From assembly GCA_016212635.1 (NCBI GenBank), contig JACRFR010000046.1:1-20472 (forward strand): a stretch of 20,472 bases of DNA. The letters run 5' to 3'. Each line of letters opens with the position of its first letter. The first letter of the stretch is position 1. The notes under the pieces are model-generated. The model searched no databases, had not been told where the DNA came from, and saw only the letters and a program-made list of their open reading frames with translations. The position numbers and the translations under genes were made by a program. Shown piece by piece: positions 16,924-20,472 of the stretch. Source of the DNA: Candidatus Liptonbacteria bacterium (GTDB lineage: Bacteria; Patescibacteriota; Minisyncoccia; UBA6257; 2-01-FULL-56-20).

Positions 16924-18234
16924 ATGCTAAAAAGTGTTAAGAACATCGTGGTCATCGGCGGTGCGGCCGCCGCCGGATTACTGCTGGTCCTTTGGGGAGG
17001 GACCCCCGTGTCCGCGGCAGGGCTGCTGACCCAAAACCTTGCGCCGGGTCTCAAGTCGAGTTCGGCGGTGCGTGATCTGCAGCAATTTTTAAAAGAAGGA
17101 GGTTGGTATGACGGTCCGATCACCGGTAACTATTTGCGTCTGACCCAACAAGCAGTCAAACGTTTCCAAATTCAGGCGGGTATCCGACCGGCTAGCGGCA
17201 CGGTGGATTTACTGACCCGATTGAAAATAAATTTGCGCTCGTTGGAGTTGGCTCTGGCTGCCGTGGGAATCGAAGAGCGAAGAGCGACCCGCGCTACGCC
17301 GGAGGCTGCCTCCTACGCCGAAGCGGCTGCGAAGGCCGAGTCGGCGAGGCGAGAGAGCGAAAAGACGAGACAAACCACAGCCACAACTCCGGCGTCCGCT
17401 ATTAACATACAAAGCGTAGTAGCGATCCGATGCTATGGTTGGGATCCGTACGAGAAGCAGGCGGTCTTAGGTTGGAAGGGGACCGGGGTGATCATCAATC
17501 CCAAGGGCTACATTCTAACCGCGCGGCACGTCGCCGACCTATCCTGGGCGGTGACCACGGCCAACGATCAAGCCCTTTTGCAGAAAATAAAGAATGGCTA
17601 CCGTCTGGACCACTGCGAGGTGGCCGTGCCTGCCCAGAACACGGTGGCCACGGTGGACGAGATCCGGGCGGTCAATCCGCAACAGCCGGTGCGGATCTTC
17701 GGCTATACTGCCGCGGTCGTTTACCTGCCTACCGATCTGCCCGTGAGCGACCTGGAAAGCAAAAATCTGGACTTCGCCATCCTTAAGATCGACAGCCTCT
17801 CGGACGATTCCAAATACTTTAAACTGCCGGACTATTATCCGGATAAGTTTCCGGCCAGTCGCTTGTGGACGGGCGATCTCCTGCCGACCGACAGCGAGGT
17901 GCTATCTTTCGGTTATCCGGGTGAGCCCGGACTGTCCGCCGGTTCGTCGTTTGACCAGTACTTTCTCAAGGGCTCGATCGAAAAAGTAGTCAAATATTTT
18001 GCGGGGGATAGCTACTTTTCTCGAGAAGTAATGGTCACTCAACTTTTGGCGGAGAACGCAATTCTGGGAGGCCGTTCCGGTTCGCCGGTATTTTGGCAGG
18101 GCCAAGTAATCGGACTTATAGTTTCCACCGACCGCGACTTGCAGCGTCAGAGTTATGCGGTTAATAGTCAGGTGATTCGTAAAGTTCTCGCGGGCACAGG
18201 TTTGCCTCTGGGCATAATCGCCGCCCAGCCGTAG
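16924..18234 (+). CDS. Secreted trypsin-like serine protease with peptidoglycan-binding domain
   Basis: A 436-residue exported protein. A signal peptide or membrane helix at about 8-31 is followed by a PG_binding_1 domain (about 46-105: SSAVRDLQQFLKEGGWYDGPITGNY ... LTQQAVKRFQIQAGI), which binds cell-wall peptidoglycan. A low-complexity Ala/Glu/Arg linker (115-157) leads to a chymotrypsin-fold protease (160-430) with the triad His202 (GYILTARHVAD), Asp283 (NLDFAILKID) and Ser385 (GGRSGSPVF). It resembles HtrA/Deg-type proteases but has no PDZ domain. The expected role is wall-located cleavage or quality control of surface proteins. Part of the linker is encoded by GCGAAGA-type repeats otherwise found between genes. 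The EEP gene follows after 28 nt. Confidence 0.88.
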   Translation: MLKSVKNIVVIGGAAAAGLLLVLWGGTPVSAAGLLTQNLAPGLKSSSAVRDLQQFLKEGGWYDGPITGNYLRLTQQAVKRFQIQAGIRPASGTVDLLTRLKINLRSLELALAAVGIEERRATRATPEAASYAEAAAKAESARRESEKTRQTTATTPASAINIQSVVAIRCYGWDPYEKQAVLGWKGTGVIINPKGYILTARHVADLSWAVTTANDQALLQKIKNGYRLDHCEVAVPAQNTVATVDEIRAVNPQQPVRIFGYTAAVVYLPTDLPVSDLESKNLDFAILKIDSLSDDSKYFKLPDYYPDKFPASRLWTGDLLPTDSEVLSFGYPGEPGLSAGSSFDQYFLKGSIEKVVKYFAGDSYFSREVMVTQLLAENAILGGRSGSPVFWQGQVIGLIVSTDRDLQRQSYAVNSQVIRKVLAGTGLPLGIIAAQP

Positions 18235-18245
18235 GTCTATTCGGT

Positions 18246-18251
18246 TATAAT
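18246..18251 (+). promoter_or_regulatory. -10 box before the EEP gene
   Basis: A perfect TATAAT 11 nt before the ATG, in the short gap after the protease gene; no convincing -35 box. AGAGGGG at 18252-18258 is a possible ribosome-binding site, but would lie mostly upstream of or at the transcription start. Confidence 0.45.
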
Positions 18252-18262
18252 AGAGGGGCCTT

Positions 18263-19102
18263 ATGCCAACCATCCACTTAACGGTCGCGACCTACAACGT
18301 TTTCAACGGTCGTCATCCCGAAGCGGTACTGCAAAACATTCACCGGCTGGCGCGTGGCGGAGCCACGGTGATTTGCTTGCAAGAAGCCCGTCGGGTTCCG
18401 GGTCGCCCGTTTATCGGCCACCAAGCGCAAAAAAAATTGGGCCGCGGGTGGGGCTCGGACTTTTTTGTGGCCCAACATTCTACCTTTCCCAAGCGTGACT
18501 TAGGTCTGGCTATCTTCTGGCGGTCGGCGGTCCTGCAACCCCTGGGCCACGAGCACATAATTCTGCCCAAGATCCGTCGTTATAATCTGGTCCGGAAAAT
18601 TGCAACCTTGAAATCCGCGCCCGCCCAGCGCGGCGCGATGGTGTCCCGGTTTCGGATCGGACACAAAACTCTGCGGCTGATCAATGTGCACCTGGATGTC
18701 ATGGGCGGGATGCGCCATCGCTTCTTGCAGATCAAGTACTTGATGACCAAGGCCAACCACGAGCGATCGCCGAACTTCGATATTGTCTGCGGCGACTTTA
18801 ATACTATCGGGCCGAAGTTCTGGCAGCGACGGGAAGAAAAGAAATTGCAAGCAATTCTGGGCGAGAATTTCCAAGACGCCTCCATCCACCTGCCCTACAG
18901 TTTTCGGATCAAAAGTATTCAAAAGACCAGCGTGGCTCACGAGCTGCATCTGACCGTTTTGCTCCAAAAAGTGGTCAACCATTTATTCCCCCAGCGACTG
19001 GATTATATCTGGAACCGGGGTTTGCATGTGACCCGGGCTCATGTTGTGCACCTGGAGGGCTCGGATCACCTACCGGTGGTAGCCGACTTTCAGGTGCCTT
19101 GA
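18263..19102 (+). CDS. Endonuclease/exonuclease/phosphatase family protein
   Basis: A 279-residue protein of the DNase I-like EEP superfamily, metal-dependent phosphodiesterases or phosphatases. The ordered motifs are ATYNVFNG (Asn12), VICLQEA (Glu41), INVHLD (His143), CGDFNT (Asp178, Asn180), LDYIW (Asp247) and GSDHLPVVADF (Asp268-His269). All catalytic positions of the fold are kept, so it should be active; the substrate (nucleic acid, inositol phosphate or lipid) cannot be told. No signal peptide, so it is probably cytoplasmic. It lies 28 nt after the protease gene and may be co-transcribed with it, though a TATAAT in the gap could also drive it. Confidence 0.9.
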   Translation: MPTIHLTVATYNVFNGRHPEAVLQNIHRLARGGATVICLQEARRVPGRPFIGHQAQKKLGRGWGSDFFVAQHSTFPKRDLGLAIFWRSAVLQPLGHEHIILPKIRRYNLVRKIATLKSAPAQRGAMVSRFRIGHKTLRLINVHLDVMGGMRHRFLQIKYLMTKANHERSPNFDIVCGDFNTIGPKFWQRREEKKLQAILGENFQDASIHLPYSFRIKSIQKTSVAHELHLTVLLQKVVNHLFPQRLDYIWNRGLHVTRAHVVHLEGSDHLPVVADFQVP

Positions 19103-19148
19103 GAGGCGCGCCATCCTTTATTACTTTGAATTACGAAACTATGTGTTT

Positions 19149-19365
19149 ATCTGTCATTCCGGAATGGTCAGCAGACCATATCCGGAATCTAGGTCCGGAG
19201 ATTCTGGATTCCCACCTTCGTGGGAAGGCGCTGTTCGGAAACCACCGATTTTATTGCCCGAGCTTGTCGAGGGCCATGCCATGTACCCGCCAAAAGTTAC
19301 CCTTCGACGGGCTCAGGGAATAACTTTTTGACGTTTCCGAACAGCGCATCGTGGGAATGACAGAT
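19149..19365 (+). repeat. GTCAT-ended repeat, split by MITE copy 3
   Basis: Perfect 12-bp terminal inverted repeats ATCTGTCATTCC (19149-19160) and GGAATGACAGAT (19354-19365). The interior (CCGGAATGGTCAGC..., GGATTCCCACC) resembles the units at 19922-20074 and 20381-20465. MITE copy 3 lies inside its right part; without it and one target copy, the repeat would be about 86 bp. Confidence 0.75.
19227..19348 (+). mobile_element. MITE-like element, copy 3 (nested)
   Basis: A 122-bp copy in the same orientation as copy 1, differing mainly by a deletion in the AAAAAGCTA segment and one changed terminal base (GCGC-A). The 9-bp flanks TCGTGGGAA (19218-19226 and 19349-19357) are an exact target duplication within another repeat, proving insertion rather than shared ancestry of the locus. 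Confidence 0.9.
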
Positions 19366-19464
19366 ACAATGAGAATGGGTTAGATGGGGATGGTATTAGG
19401 TAGCTCAAAGATCGATAGCTAATAACCAATAGTCGATAGTCAACAATCAATAGTCAATTTATCT

Positions 19465-19875
19465 ATGCTCCAAGAATTCAAAGAGTTTGCCATGAAGGGC
19501 AACGTGATCGACATGGCGGTCGGTGTCATTATCGGCGGCGCCTTTGGCAAGATCGTGACCTCACTGGTAAATGACGTGATTATGCCTCCTATTGGGCTGA
19601 TCTTGGGCGGAATCGATTTTACGGACAAGGCGATCGTGTTGAAGCGGGCGGCGGAGGACGCCAAGGCCGTAACCCTAAATTACGGCCTGTTCATCAATGC
19701 CGTCATTGACTTCCTGATCGTGGCTTTCTGTATCTTTATGGCGATCAAGCAGATCAACCGCTTGAAGAAGCCGGCCCCGGCCGCGGCGCCGACTACTAAA
19801 GAGTGCCCAATGTGTATCTCCCAAGTTCCGCTTCAAGCCAAGAAGTGTCCCATGTGTACTTCAAGTTTGGCGTAG
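19465..19875 (+). CDS. mscL: Large-conductance mechanosensitive channel MscL
   Basis: A 136-residue membrane protein. The first helix has the MscL signature (FKEFAMKGNVIDMAVGVIIGGAFGKIVTSLVNDVIMPPIG), followed by a periplasmic loop, TM2 (GLFINAVIDFLIVAFCIFMAIKQIN) and a cytoplasmic tail. Homopentameric MscL opens under high membrane tension to release solutes during hypo-osmotic shock. Unlike E. coli MscL, the tail carries two CPMC knuckles (KECPMCISQVPLQAKKCPMC), a zinc-ribbon-like module. There is no clear ribosome-binding site; the upstream 45 nt consist of AATAGTCAA-type repeats. It stands alone in its operon. Confidence 0.95.
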   Translation: MLQEFKEFAMKGNVIDMAVGVIIGGAFGKIVTSLVNDVIMPPIGLILGGIDFTDKAIVLKRAAEDAKAVTLNYGLFINAVIDFLIVAFCIFMAIKQINRLKKPAPAAAPTTKECPMCISQVPLQAKKCPMCTSSLA

Positions 19876-19921
19876 GATCGTTCCCTTTCAGAGTTTGATA
19901 CTTTCCAACTTGGTTGTCCCC

Positions 19922-20074
19922 GTGTCATCCCGGAATTTTTCAAGGTTGTGAAAAATATCCGGGATCCATGTAGGATCCACACCTGGATTCTCCGCCGGAG
20001 GCGGGCAGGTGATTCAAAGCTTGCCCCGCACCTACCTGCCCGCCCCTGGCGGGATGCGGGGGCCGAAATGACAC
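19922..20074 (+). repeat. GTGTCAT-ended repeat element
   Basis: About 153 bp with ends GTGTCAT (19922-19928) and ATGACAC (20068-20074). It holds an internal hairpin CCCGGAATTTTTCA/TGAAAAATATCCGGG and the TGGATTCTCCGCCGGAGG motif. A second unit begins at about 20381 and is cut by the window end. It belongs to the same family as 19149-19365. Confidence 0.7.
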
Positions 20075-20144
20075 CGCCTGGGTAGCTTTCAGTTCACGCC
20101 TCGCAGCTTGCCGCGAGGCAGTTGACTCCCGCGGTTAATTGCCA

Positions 20145-20182
20145 CTTGTACACAGTCGGACGATCGTCCAACTGTGTACAAG
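20145..20182. repeat. Near-perfect 38-bp palindrome
   Basis: CTTGTACACAGT (20145-20156) and its exact complement (20171-20182) enclose a perfect inner palindrome GGACGATCGTCC, with a single mismatched pair between them. It is followed by GCTGACCCGCCTGCACTTTT, whose complement lies at about 120-139. It has no T-run, and could be an operator, a recombination site or a mobile-element end; I cannot decide. Confidence 0.7.
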
Positions 20183-20220
20183 CTGACCCGCCTGCACTTT
20201 TTTAACCGGAAAAACCTTTA

Positions 20221-20257
20221 TCCCGTTAGAAATACCCCGCGGCAATTTCTAGCGGGA
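20221..20257. repeat. TCCCGTTAGAAAT hairpin repeat
   Basis: Arms TCCCGTTAGAAAT (20221-20233) and ATTTCTAGCGGGA (20245-20257), one G-T pair. It is followed at 20264-20282 by TTCCCGAGCTTGTCGAGGG, which matches the interior arm of the MITE. Confidence 0.6.
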
Positions 20258-20380
20258 TTTATTTCCCGAGCTTGTCGAGGGAGTATCTGGCAGCCCTCGA
20301 CTCCGGCAACCTGCGCTCGGGCCATAACAACCTTGATTCTCTTTTAGGGTTCATACCCCGTCAGCTTGCTGCGTCCTCGG

Positions 20381-20465
20381 GTCATCCCGGAATTTTTCAG
20401 AGCTGTGAAAAATATCCGGGATCCATTCAGTATTCCCACCTGGATTCTCCGCCGGAGGCGGACAG
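20381..20465 (+). repeat. GTCATCCCGG repeat, second unit (cut by window end)
   Basis: Matches 19924-20008: GTCATCCCGGAATTTTTCA, the complementary arm, GGGATCCA, then CACCTGGATTCTCCGCCGG. No gene is seen anywhere between 19876 and the end of the window. Confidence 0.65.
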
Positions 20466-20472
20466 GCGGCTC

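Noticed and set aside
147..19348. Copies 1 and 3 of the MITE as ends of one 19-kb composite transposon
   Set aside because: Each copy has its own distinct 9-bp target duplication, so they were separate insertions; housekeeping genes such as gyrA and rpsA lie between.
20145..20182. Replication origin or dif site
   Set aside because: No DnaA-box cluster, no dnaA or dnaN nearby, and the palindrome does not match a dif core.

Overview
The window looks like a chromosomal segment of a Candidate Phyla Radiation (Patescibacteria, Parcubacteria-like) bacterium. The evidence is a run of small TrbC/VirB2-like pilin genes, an MscL with a C-terminal Cys-ribbon, a solitary solute-binding protein, a metallo-beta-lactamase-fold gene near gyrA, few Shine-Dalgarno sequences, and gaps filled with dispersed palindromic repeats. 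TGA and TAA are ordinary stops, so the standard bacterial code fits. The assignment is inference; no rRNA or large marker set is present.

Layout. 1-1750 (+): a small polytopic membrane protein and a coiled-coil lipoprotein, each with its own promoter. 2046-4889: a toxin-antitoxin (TA) island with a RelE-like pair, a DUF4258/DUF2283 pair, an AbrB/RelE pair and a HicB-like gene with a broken partner. It is interleaved with mobile repeats and with two decayed 3' ends of pilin genes, so it seems to have grown inside the pilin array. 5056-10847 (-): a surface/secretion locus with six pilin-like proteins, an M15-like peptidase, an anchored Pro-rich protein and an anchored solute-binding protein. 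11014-14412 (-): gyrA, a one-helix membrane protein and an MBL-fold protein that has lost its metal ligands. 14894-16109 (+): a four-domain ribosomal protein S1 gene with a promoter implying a leaderless transcript. 16329-16685 (+): tRNA-Phe(GAA) split after U33 by a 282-nt group I intron. 16924-19102 (+): a secreted peptidoglycan-binding serine protease and an EEP-family nuclease/phosphatase. 19465-19875 (+): mscL. The rest is repeat-rich spacer.

Most notable: (1) the intron-split tRNA-Phe, in which P1, P10, P2, P8, P7 and the P/Q/R/S core can be read directly; (2) a ~123-bp MITE in three copies, each with 9-bp target duplications, two of them directly abutting the -35 box of a strong promoter and one nested in another repeat; (3) the pilin array with an M15-like wall hydrolase, a candidate Patescibacterial cell-surface apparatus; (4) promoters whose -10 box lies only 6-12 nt from the start codon, pointing to leaderless translation.
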